A stretch of 64,000 nt of DNA from Azospira oryzae (GTDB taxonomy: Bacteria > Pseudomonadota > Gammaproteobacteria > Burkholderiales > Rhodocyclaceae): assembly GCF_004217225.1 (NCBI RefSeq), contig NZ_SHKM01000001.1, forward strand, positions 62,001 to 126,000, read 5' to 3'. Position 1 is the stretch's first letter, and the number at the start of each line of letters is the position of its first letter. The notes below the pieces were generated by a model, which saw only the letters and a program-made list of their open reading frames with translations, searched no databases and was not told the DNA's origin. The position numbers and the translations under genes were made by a program. Positions 40,894 to 49,667 of this stretch are shown one piece after another.

Positions 40894-41787
40894 ATGGACC
40901 TGAAGCGCATGCACTACTTCTGCACCATCGTCGAGCAGGGCCAGATCAGCCGGGCCGCCCGGGAACTGCACATGGCCCAGCCTCCCCTCAGCCAGCGTCT
41001 GAAGGAACTGGAGGAGGAGCTGGGCACCCCTTTGTTCCTGCGCAAGGGCCGGCAGCTGGAGCTGACCGAGGCCGGGCGCCTGTTCTACCGCCGCGCCCGG
41101 GATATCCTGCGGGCGGTGGAATCCTCCCGGGACGAGGTGCTGCGCCTCGCCTCCCAGAGCGGCCTGGCCCTGCGCATCGGCCTCTCGCCCACCTGCCGCG
41201 CCCCCTGGCTGGCCCGCTGCGAGGCCCTCATGGCCCGCTTCCCGGCCCGGGAGATCGGCCTGGTGGTGGGGGATTCCAGCTACCTGGAACACCTGCTGCG
41301 CACCGGCCAGCTGGACCTGGCCTTCATGCAGCCGCCCCTGCAGCCCGACAGCTTCAATGTGCACCGCCTGCGGGCCTCGCCCTCGGTGGCCCTGGGCCCC
41401 GCCGACCTCTTCGCCTCCGGGCAGCGCCTGGGCCTGGCCGAGTTGGCGGCCCATCCCCTGCTGCTGCTGCGCCGCTCCGTCGGCATCGGCACCTACGAGC
41501 GCCTGCAGCAGCAGTTCCACGAAGCCGGCCTGCTGCCCCGGGTGGCCCTCTACAGTTCCGACGCCGGCATGCTGCGGGACCTGCTGCTGCAGGGCTTCCG
41601 CGGCCTGGCGGTGCTGCCGGCCTCGGAGGTGGAGGCCCTGGCGGCGGGCGCCGATCCGGCCTTCCGCGTCTATGACCTGGCCGTGCCCCTGCCGGACTAC
41701 CAGCTGTCCCTGGTCTGCCCCCGCAGCGGCGGCGACGAGGATCTGGTGGGGGCCCTGCTGGAACTCTGGGCCGAGCCCGGGGCCTAG
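40894..41787 (+). CDS. LysR-family transcriptional regulator
   Basis: A 297-residue LTTR starting MDLKRMHYFCTIVEQGQISR, with helix-turn-helix AARELHMAQPPLSQRLKELE and effector domain from about residue 88 (LALRIGLSPTCRAPWLARCE). It belongs to the group typified by AlsR/CbbR-like regulators with MAQPPLSQ. Divergent from the DUF554 gene, its probable target. Effector unknown. The RlmN-family gene begins 75 nt after its stop. Confidence 0.88.
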   Translation: MDLKRMHYFCTIVEQGQISRAARELHMAQPPLSQRLKELEEELGTPLFLRKGRQLELTEAGRLFYRRARDILRAVESSRDEVLRLASQSGLALRIGLSPTCRAPWLARCEALMARFPAREIGLVVGDSSYLEHLLRTGQLDLAFMQPPLQPDSFNVHRLRASPSVALGPADLFASGQRLGLAELAAHPLLLLRRSVGIGTYERLQQQFHEAGLLPRVALYSSDAGMLRDLLLQGFRGLAVLPASEVEALAAGADPAFRVYDLAVPLPDYQLSLVCPRSGGDEDLVGALLELWAEPGA

Positions 41788-41862
41788 GGGCACCGCCGCC
41801 AGGAGCCGCAAGCGGCGCGGCGCCTATGCCGGCGCTGCCGGCGGTGCTAGCATTCCGCCCCC

Positions 41863-42963
41863 ATGCAACTCGAACACATCCGCCAACGCCTGGCCGCCCT
41901 CGGCGCCAAGACCTGCCATGAGGACCGGGTGCTGCGCGCCTGGCTCCAGGCCCAGCCCCTGGATGCCGGCGCCCGCCGCCGCCAGGCCCAGGACTACCTG
42001 CCCAAGGCCATCCGGGAGGAACTGCCGGCCCTGGCCGCCGACCTGGAGGCCCTGGCCCGGGTCCATTCCGAACACCCGGGGGCCGACGGCTCGGCGCGCC
42101 TGCTGGTGCGCCTGGGCGACGGCCAGGCGGTGGAAAGCGTGCTGCTGCCCCGGGACGGGGTCTGCGTCTCCACCCAGGTGGGCTGCGCCGTCGGCTGCAC
42201 CTTCTGCATGACCGGCCGGGACGGCCTGCTGCGCCAGCTCTCCAGCGGCGAGATCGTGGCCCAGGTGGTGCTGGCCCGGGCCCGGCGGCCGGTGAAGAAA
42301 GTGGTCTTCATGGGCATGGGCGAACCGGCCCACAACCTGGACAACGTGCTGGCCGCCATCGACCTGCTCGGCAGCGCCGGCGGCATCGGCCACAAAAACC
42401 TGGTCTTTTCCACCGTCGGCGACCGCCGCGTCTTCGAGCGCCTGCCCCAGCAGGCGGTGAAGCCGGCCCTGGCCCTCTCCCTGCACACCAGCCGGGCCGA
42501 GCTGCGGGCCCAGCTGCTGCCCAAGGCCCCGCGCCTGACGCCGGAGGAACTGGTGGAACTGGGCGAGGAATATGCCCGCAGCACCGGCTACCCCATCCAG
42601 TACCAATGGACCCTGCTCGACGGGGTCAATGACAGCGAGGCGGAAATGGACGGCATCGTCCGCCTCCTCAGCGGCAAATACGCCATCATGAACCTGATCC
42701 CCTTCAACGCCGTCGGCGGGGAGGATGAGGCCGGCGAGGGCGCCTTCCGCCGCCCGGCCTGGGAACGGGCCCGGCATCTGGCCCGCTACCTGCACCAGCG
42801 GCGTATCCTGACCAAGCTGCGCAATTCCGCCGGCCAGGACATCGACGGCGGCTGCGGCCAGCTGCGGGCCCGCAGCCTGGCGGAGGACCCGAGCAGTCCC
42901 CAGGCCGCTGCGCCCCAGGCCATTTCCGGCCCAGCGCCCCGACGCCGGCAGCCGCGCCCCTGA
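41863..42963 (+). CDS. RlmN/Cfr-family radical SAM RNA methyltransferase
   Basis: A 366-residue enzyme. The iron-sulfur ligands are Cys108, Cys112 and Cys115 (VGCAVGCTFCMTG); SAM-binding MGMGEPAHNLDNV follows. The methyl-carrying Cys331 lies in QDIDGGCGQL, matching the RlmN mechanism that uses a methylated cysteine. RlmN modifies A2503 of 23S rRNA and some tRNAs; Cfr confers C8 methylation. This gene lacks the usual rlmN neighbours (ndk, pilF), and its core reads GQDIDGGCGQ rather than GxDIxAACGQ, so it may be a paralogue with another target. A Pro/Ala-rich tail of ~25 residues ends it. Confidence 0.85.
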   Translation: MQLEHIRQRLAALGAKTCHEDRVLRAWLQAQPLDAGARRRQAQDYLPKAIREELPALAADLEALARVHSEHPGADGSARLLVRLGDGQAVESVLLPRDGVCVSTQVGCAVGCTFCMTGRDGLLRQLSSGEIVAQVVLARARRPVKKVVFMGMGEPAHNLDNVLAAIDLLGSAGGIGHKNLVFSTVGDRRVFERLPQQAVKPALALSLHTSRAELRAQLLPKAPRLTPEELVELGEEYARSTGYPIQYQWTLLDGVNDSEAEMDGIVRLLSGKYAIMNLIPFNAVGGEDEAGEGAFRRPAWERARHLARYLHQRRILTKLRNSAGQDIDGGCGQLRARSLAEDPSSPQAAAPQAISGPAPRRRQPRP

Positions 42964-43004
42964 AGCCGGCGGCGGCGCCTCCCCCACACCCACTGGAGCC
43001 ATCC

Positions 43005-43466
43005 ATGCTGCGCCCATTCCTATTCTCCCTCCTCCTCGTCTGCAGCCTGGCCCACGGCGCGCCGCCGGCGGAAGCCCCGGTGGAAGTGGTGGCCGCCGAG
43101 TTCGGCATCTTTGAAGAGAAGAAGGGCGACCTGGTGTTCACTCCCACCGACGTGGTACCCCACGTGCTGGGCCAGCGCTACGGCTGGGTGATCGAGGTCA
43201 AGACCAGCAAGCGCACCCTCAAGGTCAGCGAGGAATACGTGCAGCCCCGGCCCAACAAGGGCACGGCGGAAGAGAAGGAAGTGGCGCGCAACCTGGGCCT
43301 CTCCAACGACAAGCGGACCCAGGTCAGCGAGCGCCTGCTGGCCCCCATGGATGGGCACATCTACGCCGAGTGGTCGGTGGGCCCCAACGAGCCGGCGGGC
43401 CACCGCCGCCTGCAGGTGCTGGTGGAAGGCCAGGTGGCCGCCCGCTTCGAGTTTGACGTGAAGTAA
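43005..43466 (+). CDS. Exported (periplasmic) protein of unknown function
   Basis: A 153-residue protein with a clear signal peptide (MLRPFLFSLLLVCSLAHGAP; cleavage probably after AHG-A). The mature part is predicted beta-rich, with AEFGIFEEKKGDLVFTPTD, YGWVIEVKTSKRTLKVSEEY and a final VEGQVAARFEFDVK. No catalytic motif and no lipobox. 41 nt after the RlmN-family gene, so possibly co-transcribed. I do not recognise a named family. Confidence 0.75.
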   Translation: MLRPFLFSLLLVCSLAHGAPPAEAPVEVVAAEFGIFEEKKGDLVFTPTDVVPHVLGQRYGWVIEVKTSKRTLKVSEEYVQPRPNKGTAEEKEVARNLGLSNDKRTQVSERLLAPMDGHIYAEWSVGPNEPAGHRRLQVLVEGQVAARFEFDVK

Positions 43467-43576
43467 AGCTCGACGTGAAGTAAAAACGAAAGCGGCGGCC
43501 TGGGCGCTGCCGCTGTTGCCTGCCGGCAGCCGCAGGGCTGCCTTCCAGGCCCGGGATGGGCCTGGCGGGGGATGTC

Positions 43577-44515
43577 TCAGGCGCCCTTGAGGGCCAGGAA
43601 TTCGTCGATCAGGCGGGCCAGCACGGCCTCTTCGTCTTCCGCTTCCAGGCCCAGGATCTCGGCCACCATCTTCACCTTGCCCGGATTGACCCGGCGCCGT
43701 TCCGTCGCCGGTGCCGCCGGCATGGCGGGCGCCGCGGGAGCGACGGGGGCCTCTTCCCAGGGCGGCACATCGGCCGTGGCCGGGGAGGGACTTGCCACCT
43801 GGGCTGCAGCCGGGCTGGGAGCCATATCCGGCGCGGCTTGCGGCGGGGTATCCGGCTTCTTGCCACGGCGCAGGCCTTCTTCCACCAGAACCTTTTCCAC
43901 CACCTGCTTGGGCAGCTTCTCCCCTTCGGGCAGCTGGGCGATCTGGCCGATCAGGGTTTCCGCCTTGGCCTCGTTCTTCTGGGCCAGCTTCTCCAGCTGG
44001 ATGGCGGTGTTGGTGCTGGAAATCTTGCCCGATTCGAGCAGGGCGCTAACCTGGGGCGACAGGTTGGCGGCGGCGGTGGCCTGGGCCAGCCAGGTGGCGG
44101 TGCGGCCGAAGTGTTCGGCGGCCGCATCCTTGCTCTCGAAGCGCTCGGCAATGGTCTGGATGGCGTTGGCCATGTCCCGCGGGTCCAGGGCGGCGCGCAC
44201 GCCCAGGCCCAGGTTCTCGAAGACCTGCACTTCCAGCACTTCCTCCGGGCTGCAGGCCCGCACCAGCACCGGCACGGCGGTCTCGCCCGCCAGCAGGGCG
44301 GCGCGGCGGCGGCGTTCGCCCACCACCAGGGCGTGGCGCCCGGCGGCGTCCGCCGGCTGCACCACCAGGGGATGGATCAGGCCCTTGCGGCCGATGGAGT
44401 TGGCCAGGCCCTTGAGGCTGGCCTCGTCGAAGTGCTGGCGCACGTGGGCCGGGCCGGGCTCGATCAGGGCGATGTCGATGATGCGGAATTCCGCGGGATT
44501 GTCTTTGAAGGCCAT
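43577..44515 (-). CDS. ParB/RepB/Spo0J-family protein, orphan
   Basis: A 312-residue protein with a ParB N-terminal domain (~10-105): SLKGLANSIGRKGLIHPLVV and the CTP-binding-like GRHALVVGERRRRAALLAG, where GERRRRAA corresponds to the GERRxRA box. A helix-turn-helix-like KorB region (~115-190) follows. An Ala/Pro-rich linker (~225-275) and a helical end complete it. No parA is adjacent and no parS is seen, so chromosome or plasmid partition is uncertain; such orphans may be regulators or nucleases of ICE/plasmid origin. GC matches the host. Confidence 0.82.
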   Translation of the reverse strand: MAFKDNPAEFRIIDIALIEPGPAHVRQHFDEASLKGLANSIGRKGLIHPLVVQPADAAGRHALVVGERRRRAALLAGETAVPVLVRACSPEEVLEVQVFENLGLGVRAALDPRDMANAIQTIAERFESKDAAAEHFGRTATWLAQATAAANLSPQVSALLESGKISSTNTAIQLEKLAQKNEAKAETLIGQIAQLPEGEKLPKQVVEKVLVEEGLRRGKKPDTPPQAAPDMAPSPAAAQVASPSPATADVPPWEEAPVAPAAPAMPAAPATERRRVNPGKVKMVAEILGLEAEDEEAVLARLIDEFLALKGA

Positions 44516-44674
44516 GGCCCCTCCGCCGTCGGTTGGTAGTGGCGCGATCCGCGGCGGCTGGCCGGCGCGGATCGACGAAGGGGGCGGATGTTCCTCGGTT
44601 TTCCCGCCTTTTTCAAGGCTTGACGGATGGCTTCGGATCGTAGCCGCGGTGCAGATCTGGCGCCGCCATGGGCT

Positions 44675-45238
44675 TCAGGCGGCGGGGGCGTGCTTGGCCA
44701 GTTTGCGCTGCAGGGTACGCCGGTGCATTTTCAGGGAGCGGGCGGTGGCGGTGATGTTGCCGCCGTTTTCCCGCAGGATGCGCTGGATGTATTCCCACTC
44801 GACCCGCTGCACCGTCATGCGCTCGTCCGTGGCGATGGGGGGGATTTCCCAGTGGTCGGCGGTGAGGGCCTTGACGATGTCGCCGGCCTCCACCGGCTTG
44901 ATCAGGTATTCCAGGGCCCCCAGCTTGATGGCGCCGACGGCGGTGGGAATGCTGGCGTAGCCGGTGAGGACCACGATGCGGGCGCCGGGGCTGCATTCGA
45001 GCAGGGGTTCGATCAGGTTGAGGCCCGACTTGCCTTCCAGGTTGAGGTCGAGCACGACGTACTCCGGTTCGTGCCGGGCCGCCAGGGCCAGGGCGCTCTC
45101 CGGGTCGTGCCCGGCGATGGTCTGGAAGCCGCGTCGGCCCATGGCCTTGGCCAGGGCACTGCAGTAGGCCTGGTCGTCGTCCACGATCAGCAGCAGGGGG
45201 GATTCGTTGCCATCGGCAGCGTCGGTGACGGGATTCAT
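44675..45238 (-). CDS. regA: Redox response regulator, RegA/PrrA/ActR family
   Basis: A 187-residue regulator starting MNPVTDAADGNESPLLLIVD. REC domain: acidic Asp20/Asp21, phospho-acceptor Asp64 (YVVLDLNLEGKSGLN), and IKPVEAGDIV. The Fis-type helix-turn-helix at the C-terminus (GGNITATARSLKMHRRTLQR) is characteristic of the RegA family. The ATG at 45238 is chosen since the upstream in-frame region is the sensor gene. One base separates it from the regB stop. RegA homologues control respiratory oxidases, hydrogenases and nitrogen/carbon fixation in response to quinone redox state; cydPABX nearby is a likely target (inference). Confidence 0.88.
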   Translation of the reverse strand: MNPVTDAADGNESPLLLIVDDDQAYCSALAKAMGRRGFQTIAGHDPESALALAARHEPEYVVLDLNLEGKSGLNLIEPLLECSPGARIVVLTGYASIPTAVGAIKLGALEYLIKPVEAGDIVKALTADHWEIPPIATDERMTVQRVEWEYIQRILRENGGNITATARSLKMHRRTLQRKLAKHAPAA

Positions 45239-45239
45239 G

Positions 45240-46502
45240 TCAGCAATCCTTGAGGGGAAGTTTGAGGGTGACGTCGGTGCCCCGGGGCTGGCGGGGCGCC
45301 AGATGGAGCTGGCCGCCGCAGCGCTGGATGGCGCTGCGGGCCAGCAGCAGGCCGATGCCCAGGCCCGAGTCCGAATGCACCGGCAGGGGCTGACCGGCGG
45401 CGGCCAGCACATCTTCGGGAATGCCTGGCCCCTGGTCGGCGATGACCAGGTGGAGCCAGGGGCCATGCACGGCGGCGCTGACTTCGAGCCATTCGGGGCT
45501 GAAGCGCACGCCGTTGTCCACCAGGTTGTGCAGGGCCTGTTCCAGGGCAACGTCGGCGGCCACCAGGCGCCCGGCGGCTTCTGCATCGATGCGCAGGGCG
45601 ATGCTGGCGGCCGGATGCAGGGCCCGCCAGCCGTGGGCGCATTCCTCCAGCCAGTCCTGTACCCGCCGCTGGCGGCGCTCCTCGGCCCGGGGCCGGCCGG
45701 CCTCCGCCGTGAGGCGGGTGAGGGCGCTCTTGCATTTGTCGATCTGCAGTTTCAGGCCCGCCAGCTCCTGGCGCGTCCGGGGCGGCAGTTCGGCATCCTC
45801 GACCAGGTCGTCCACCACCAGCTTCATGGTGGCCAGGGGCGTGCTCAGTTCATGGGCGGCGCCGGCGGCCAGGGTGCCGAGGGAGACCACCCAGCCGTTG
45901 CGGATCTCGTTTTCCCGGGCCCGGGCCAGGGCCTGGTCGCGGATGCGGATGGCGGCCGTCATGCGGGTGATGAACCACACCGAGATGAGCACGGAGGCGA
46001 GGAAAGTCAGCCACATGCCGAGCAGGTGCAGCTGCACGGCGATGGTGGCGTCCTTCACTTCCAGGGGCTGGTAGAAATTCCACAGGAAGGAATAGGTGAG
46101 GATGGAAAAGGCCCCCAGCAGCCAGGCCTGCAGGGTCGGCAGCATGGCGGCGCCGATGGCCACCACGGGCAGCAGCAGGGAGATGAGGGGATTGGTGGCG
46201 CCGCCGGAAAAGTAGATGACGATGCTCCAGGAGAGCAGGTCCACCATCAGCTGGGTCATGGCGGGAATGGGTTCCCGGTCCCAGTGGCGCAGCAACATGG
46301 CGGCGCCGTTCACCAGCGCCAGGAAGGTGGCCGTGGCCAGCAGGGGCAGGGGGGCGATGGTGATGCCGAGCAGGCGGGGAAAGCCCAGGGTGATGGCGGC
46401 CATGGCCAGCACCGAGCCCCAGCGCAGGGCGATCAGGAGGTCCGCGTCGAGGCGCAGGCGGCGCAGGGGACGGGACGGCGGGAAAGGCGCTGGCGAGGGC
46501 AT
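45240..46502 (-). CDS. regB: Redox sensor histidine kinase, RegB/PrrB/ActS family
   Basis: A 420-residue membrane kinase with about six helices in residues 20-185. Family marks: the ubiquinone-site motif GGATNP at 100-105, the H box with His217 in LAAGAAHELSTPLATM, and the redox-active cysteine Cys257 in LQIDKCKSALTRL. ATP domain: NLVDNGVRFSPEW, DQGPGIPED and SGLGIGLLLARS. In RegB the quinone pool and Cys oxidation inhibit kinase activity. Divergent from the cydP-A-B-X operon with 217 bp between. Confidence 0.93.
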   Translation of the reverse strand: MPSPAPFPPSRPLRRLRLDADLLIALRWGSVLAMAAITLGFPRLLGITIAPLPLLATATFLALVNGAAMLLRHWDREPIPAMTQLMVDLLSWSIVIYFSGGATNPLISLLLPVVAIGAAMLPTLQAWLLGAFSILTYSFLWNFYQPLEVKDATIAVQLHLLGMWLTFLASVLISVWFITRMTAAIRIRDQALARARENEIRNGWVVSLGTLAAGAAHELSTPLATMKLVVDDLVEDAELPPRTRQELAGLKLQIDKCKSALTRLTAEAGRPRAEERRQRRVQDWLEECAHGWRALHPAASIALRIDAEAAGRLVAADVALEQALHNLVDNGVRFSPEWLEVSAAVHGPWLHLVIADQGPGIPEDVLAAAGQPLPVHSDSGLGIGLLLARSAIQRCGGQLHLAPRQPRGTDVTLKLPLKDC

Positions 46503-46563
46503 GCAGGCGGCTCCGAAGGGGTGGCGACGGCGGCATTATGGGCAGGGCGTGACCGCTTGTCGC

Positions 46564-46578
46564 GTGACATTTAGTCAC
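46564..46578. promoter_or_regulatory. Dyad GTGAC-N5-GTCAC between regB and cydP
   Basis: GTGAC (46564-46568) and GTCAC (46574-46578) are perfect inverted arms around ATTTA, preceded by TTGTCGC. Located where an activator of either divergent operon would sit. The bound protein is unknown; RegA sites are loosely GC-rich inverted half-sites, so this is only a candidate. Confidence 0.45.
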
Positions 46579-46651
46579 TTCCCGAGGCCGCCGCCGGCGG
46601 TCAGAATCCGCCCCGTCTAAGCTTTCCAAGCCTGGACTAACGACTAGGATT

Positions 46652-46679
46652 GACGCCCCAGCAATGGGGCGTCCTTTTT
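46652..46679 (+). terminator. Terminator-like hairpin in the cydPABX leader (possible attenuator or small RNA end)
   Basis: Perfect 8-bp stem GACGCCCC / GGGGCGTC with loop AGCAAT, followed by CTTTTTC. It stands 41 nt before the cydP start, not after any plus-strand gene, so it would stop leader transcripts early. Preceding leader bases (46620-46650) contain GCTTTCCAAGC and CCT...AGG that could pair alternatively. Confidence 0.65.
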
Positions 46680-46719
46680 CCCCGGGGCCTTCGCCGCCCC
46701 GCCTGGAAGGGAGTGTCCC

Positions 46720-46968
46720 TTGTCCGCTCAGGATGTCTCGTCCGCCCGGCCCCGCCGCGGCCTCTCCGCTTTCCTCGCCCGCCACCGCCTGGCCTGTCAC
46801 CTGGCCGTGGTGCTCCTGCTCAAGATCATTCTCCTGCGCGTGCTGTGGCTCAACTACGTGGCCCCCTACCGGGTTGCCGTGGATGAACAGCGCATGGCTC
46901 AGCAGCTCACCGGTTCCACAAAACAACCCATAAGGGAGGTTCACCATGATCGATTCGACGGTCGTTGA
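46720..46968 (+). CDS. cydP: Cytochrome bd oxidase small subunit CydP
   Basis: An 82-residue single-helix membrane protein. The start is the TTG at 46720, chosen because GGAAGGGAG stands directly upstream and no ATG fits. The helix HLAVVLLLKIILLRVLWLNY (~27-46) and the following YRVAVDEQRMAQQL match the CydP pattern (K..LL..LW....P.RV.VD...M/VA..L). Its end overlaps cydA by 23 nt in another frame, implying coupled translation. CydP is a known accessory subunit encoded ahead of cydA in many proteobacteria. Confidence 0.82.
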   Translation: MSAQDVSSARPRRGLSAFLARHRLACHLAVVLLLKIILLRVLWLNYVAPYRVAVDEQRMAQQLTGSTKQPIREVHHDRFDGR

Positions 46969-48493
46969 CCTGTCGCGGCTGCAGTTCGCCGCCACGGCGA
47001 TGTACCACTTCCTCTTCGTCCCGCTGACCCTGGGCCTGTCCTGGCTGCTGGTGGTGATGGAGACCGCCTACGTCATGAGCGGCAAGGAAATCTACCGGGA
47101 CATGACCAAGTTCTGGGGCAAGCTCTACGGCATCAATTTCGCCCTGGGCGTCACCACCGGCATCACCATGGAGTTCCAGTTCGGCACCAACTGGGCCTAC
47201 TACTCCCATTACGTGGGCGATATCTTCGGCGCCCCCCTGGCCATCGAGGGGCTGATGGCCTTCTTCCTCGAATCCACCATGGTGGGCCTGTTCTTCTTCG
47301 GCTGGCAGCGCCTGTCCAAGGCCGGCCACCTGGCGGTGACCGTGCTCATGGCCCTCGGCACCAACCTTTCCGCCGTGCTCATCCTCATCGCCAACGGCTG
47401 GATGCAGGACCCGGTGGGCTCCACCTTCAACCCGGTGACCATGCGCATGGAGCTGGTGGATTTCGCCGCCCTGGTGTTCAACCCGGTGGCCCAGTCCAAG
47501 TTCGTGCATACGGTGGCCGCCGGCTACGTCACCGGCTCCCTGTTCGTGCTCGGCATTTCCTCCTGGTATCTGCTGAAGGGCCTGCACGTGGAGTTCGCCC
47601 GCCGCTCCTTCCGCATCGCCGCCGCCTTCGGCCTGGCCGGATGCCTGTCGGTGATCGTGCTGGGGGACGAGTCCGGCTATGCCGTGTCCGAATCCCAGAA
47701 GTCCAAGCTGGCCGCCATCGAGGCCATGTGGGAGACGGAAGCGGCGCCGGCGGGCTTCAACCTGCTGGCCTGGCCCAATGAGGAACGCCAGGCCAACGAC
47801 TGGGAAATCCGCATTCCCTACGTGCTGGGCCTGATCGCCACCCGCTCCGTGTCCGAGACCCTGCCCGGCATCAAGGAAATCCGCGCCGCCAACCGGCAGC
47901 GCATCGAAAGCGGCGTGCAGGCGGTGCTGGCCCTGGAGGCGCTGCGCCAGAATCCGGCCGACGCAGCGGCCAAGGCCTCCTTCGCCAAGCACCAGCAGGA
48001 CATGGGCTACGGCATGCTGGTCAAGCGCTACAGCCCGGACCTGGCCCAGGCCACCCCGGCCATGCTGGACCAGGCGGCCCACGACTCCGTGCCCAGGGTG
48101 GCGCCGTTGTTCTGGACCTTCCGCCTGATGGTGCTGCTGGGTTTTGCCATGCTGCTGCTGGTGGGGCTGGCCTTCTGGTACAGCGTCAAGAACAGCTTCC
48201 AGCAGAAGACCTGGCTGCTGCGCTGGGCCCTGTGGTTCATCCCCATGCCCTGGATCGCCATCCAGTCCGGCTGGTTCGTCGCCGAGTACGGCCGCCAGCC
48301 GTGGACAGTGTTCGGCATGCTGCCCACCCATCTGTCGGCCTCCAGCCTTTCCGCCGCCAGCCTGTGGGGCTCCATCGCCGGCTTCGTCGGCTTCTACACC
48401 CTGCTGCTGGTCGCCGAGATGTACCTGATGTTCAAGTACGCCCGCCTCGGCCCCGCCGCCCTGCAGCCCGCCGCCGCGCCCGCCAACGCCTGA
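46946..48493 (+). CDS. cydA: Cytochrome bd ubiquinol oxidase subunit I (L-type)
   Basis: A 515-residue inner-membrane haem protein with nine helices. The haem-ligand His21 is in TAMYHFLFVPLTLG; the other axial His lies in SKFVHTVAAGYVTGS. The quinol-binding Q loop is of the long Escherichia coli type, with YGMLVKRYSPDLAQATPAML and DSVPRVAPLFWTFR. Near the end, QSGWFVAEYGRQPWTVFG is invariant in the family. GGGAGG precedes the ATG. Oxygen is reduced to water with high affinity; a low-oxygen oxidase, consistent with RegBA next door. Confidence 0.96.
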   Translation: MIDSTVVDLSRLQFAATAMYHFLFVPLTLGLSWLLVVMETAYVMSGKEIYRDMTKFWGKLYGINFALGVTTGITMEFQFGTNWAYYSHYVGDIFGAPLAIEGLMAFFLESTMVGLFFFGWQRLSKAGHLAVTVLMALGTNLSAVLILIANGWMQDPVGSTFNPVTMRMELVDFAALVFNPVAQSKFVHTVAAGYVTGSLFVLGISSWYLLKGLHVEFARRSFRIAAAFGLAGCLSVIVLGDESGYAVSESQKSKLAAIEAMWETEAAPAGFNLLAWPNEERQANDWEIRIPYVLGLIATRSVSETLPGIKEIRAANRQRIESGVQAVLALEALRQNPADAAAKASFAKHQQDMGYGMLVKRYSPDLAQATPAMLDQAAHDSVPRVAPLFWTFRLMVLLGFAMLLLVGLAFWYSVKNSFQQKTWLLRWALWFIPMPWIAIQSGWFVAEYGRQPWTVFGMLPTHLSASSLSAASLWGSIAGFVGFYTLLLVAEMYLMFKYARLGPAALQPAAAPANA

Positions 48494-48506
48494 GGAGACG
48501 ACTGAG

Positions 48507-49646
48507 ATGCTGTTCGATTATCTGACCCTGAAACTCATCTGGTGGCTGCTGGTGGGCGTGCTGCTCATCGGCTTCGCCATCATGGACGGCCACGACATGG
48601 GCGTCGGCACCCTGCTGCCCATCCTCGGCCGGGACGACACCGACCGGCGCGTCATGATCAACACCGTGGCGCCCCACTGGGACGGCAACCAGGTGTGGTT
48701 CATCACCGCCGGCGGCGCCATCTTCGCCGCCTGGCCCTTCGTCTATGCCACCGCCTTCTCCGGCATGTACTGGGCCCTGCTGCTGGTCCTGTTCGCCCTG
48801 TTCTTCCGTCCGGTAGGCTTCGAGTACCGCTCCAAGCTGCCCAATCCGGCCTGGCGTAGCGCCTGGGACTGGGGCCTGTTCGCCGGCAGCGCGGTGCCGG
48901 CCCTGGTGTTCGGCGTGGCCTTCGGCAATCTCTTCCAGGGGGTGCCCTTCCACCTGGACGAAACCATGCGCTCCTTCTACACCGGCAGCTTCTGGGCCCT
49001 GCTCAATCCCTTCGCCCTGCTCTGCGGCGTGGTGAGCCTGTCCTTGCTGGCCCTGCAGGGCGCCACCTTCCTCGCCCACCGCACCGAAGGGGAGTTGCAG
49101 GCCCGCGCCAGGGGCGCCGGTACGGTGCTGGCGGTGCTGCTGCTGGCCGCTTTCTCCGCCGCCGGGGTATGGGTGGGCCGTCTCGACGGCTTCGTCATCC
49201 AGTCCATCGCCGACGTGGGCGGTGCCCTCAATCCCCTGATGAAGGAAGTGGTGCGCCAGCCAGGTGCCTGGTTCGCCAACTACCAGAAGTATCCCCTGCT
49301 GTGGGCCGTGCCTGCCCTGGCCTACGCGGGGGGGCTGCTGGCCCTGGCCTGCCTGCGGGCCGGCAAGACCCTGGTGGCCTTCATCGGCTCCTCCGTGGCC
49401 TGCCTGGCGGTGATCCTCACCGCCGGCGTCGCCCTGTTCCCCTTCGTGCTGCCGTCCTCCACCCTGCCCAAGGCCAGCCTCACCGCCTGGGATGCCACCT
49501 CCAGCTACGTGACCCTCAACGTCATGCTCTATGTGGCCCTGATCTTCACCCCCATCGTCATCGCCTACACCGGCTGGGCCTACCGGGTGATGGCCGGCAA
49601 GGTGACCCGGGACTACATCGTCGCCAACGACAAGGCCCTCTACTAA
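48507..49646 (+). CDS. cydB: Cytochrome bd ubiquinol oxidase subunit II
   Basis: A 379-residue inner-membrane protein. N-terminal LIWWLLVGVLLIGFAIMDGH and DMGVGTLLPILGRDDTDRRV are the CydB signature; NTVAPHWDGNQVWFITAGGA follows, then a C-terminal IAYTGWAYRVMAGKV. About eight to nine helices, typical length. Starts 13 nt after cydA with GAGGAG upstream. Confidence 0.96.
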   Translation: MLFDYLTLKLIWWLLVGVLLIGFAIMDGHDMGVGTLLPILGRDDTDRRVMINTVAPHWDGNQVWFITAGGAIFAAWPFVYATAFSGMYWALLLVLFALFFRPVGFEYRSKLPNPAWRSAWDWGLFAGSAVPALVFGVAFGNLFQGVPFHLDETMRSFYTGSFWALLNPFALLCGVVSLSLLALQGATFLAHRTEGELQARARGAGTVLAVLLLAAFSAAGVWVGRLDGFVIQSIADVGGALNPLMKEVVRQPGAWFANYQKYPLLWAVPALAYAGGLLALACLRAGKTLVAFIGSSVACLAVILTAGVALFPFVLPSSTLPKASLTAWDATSSYVTLNVMLYVALIFTPIVIAYTGWAYRVMAGKVTRDYIVANDKALY

Positions 49647-49667
49647 TCAAGCAAAGGAGTACATGCC

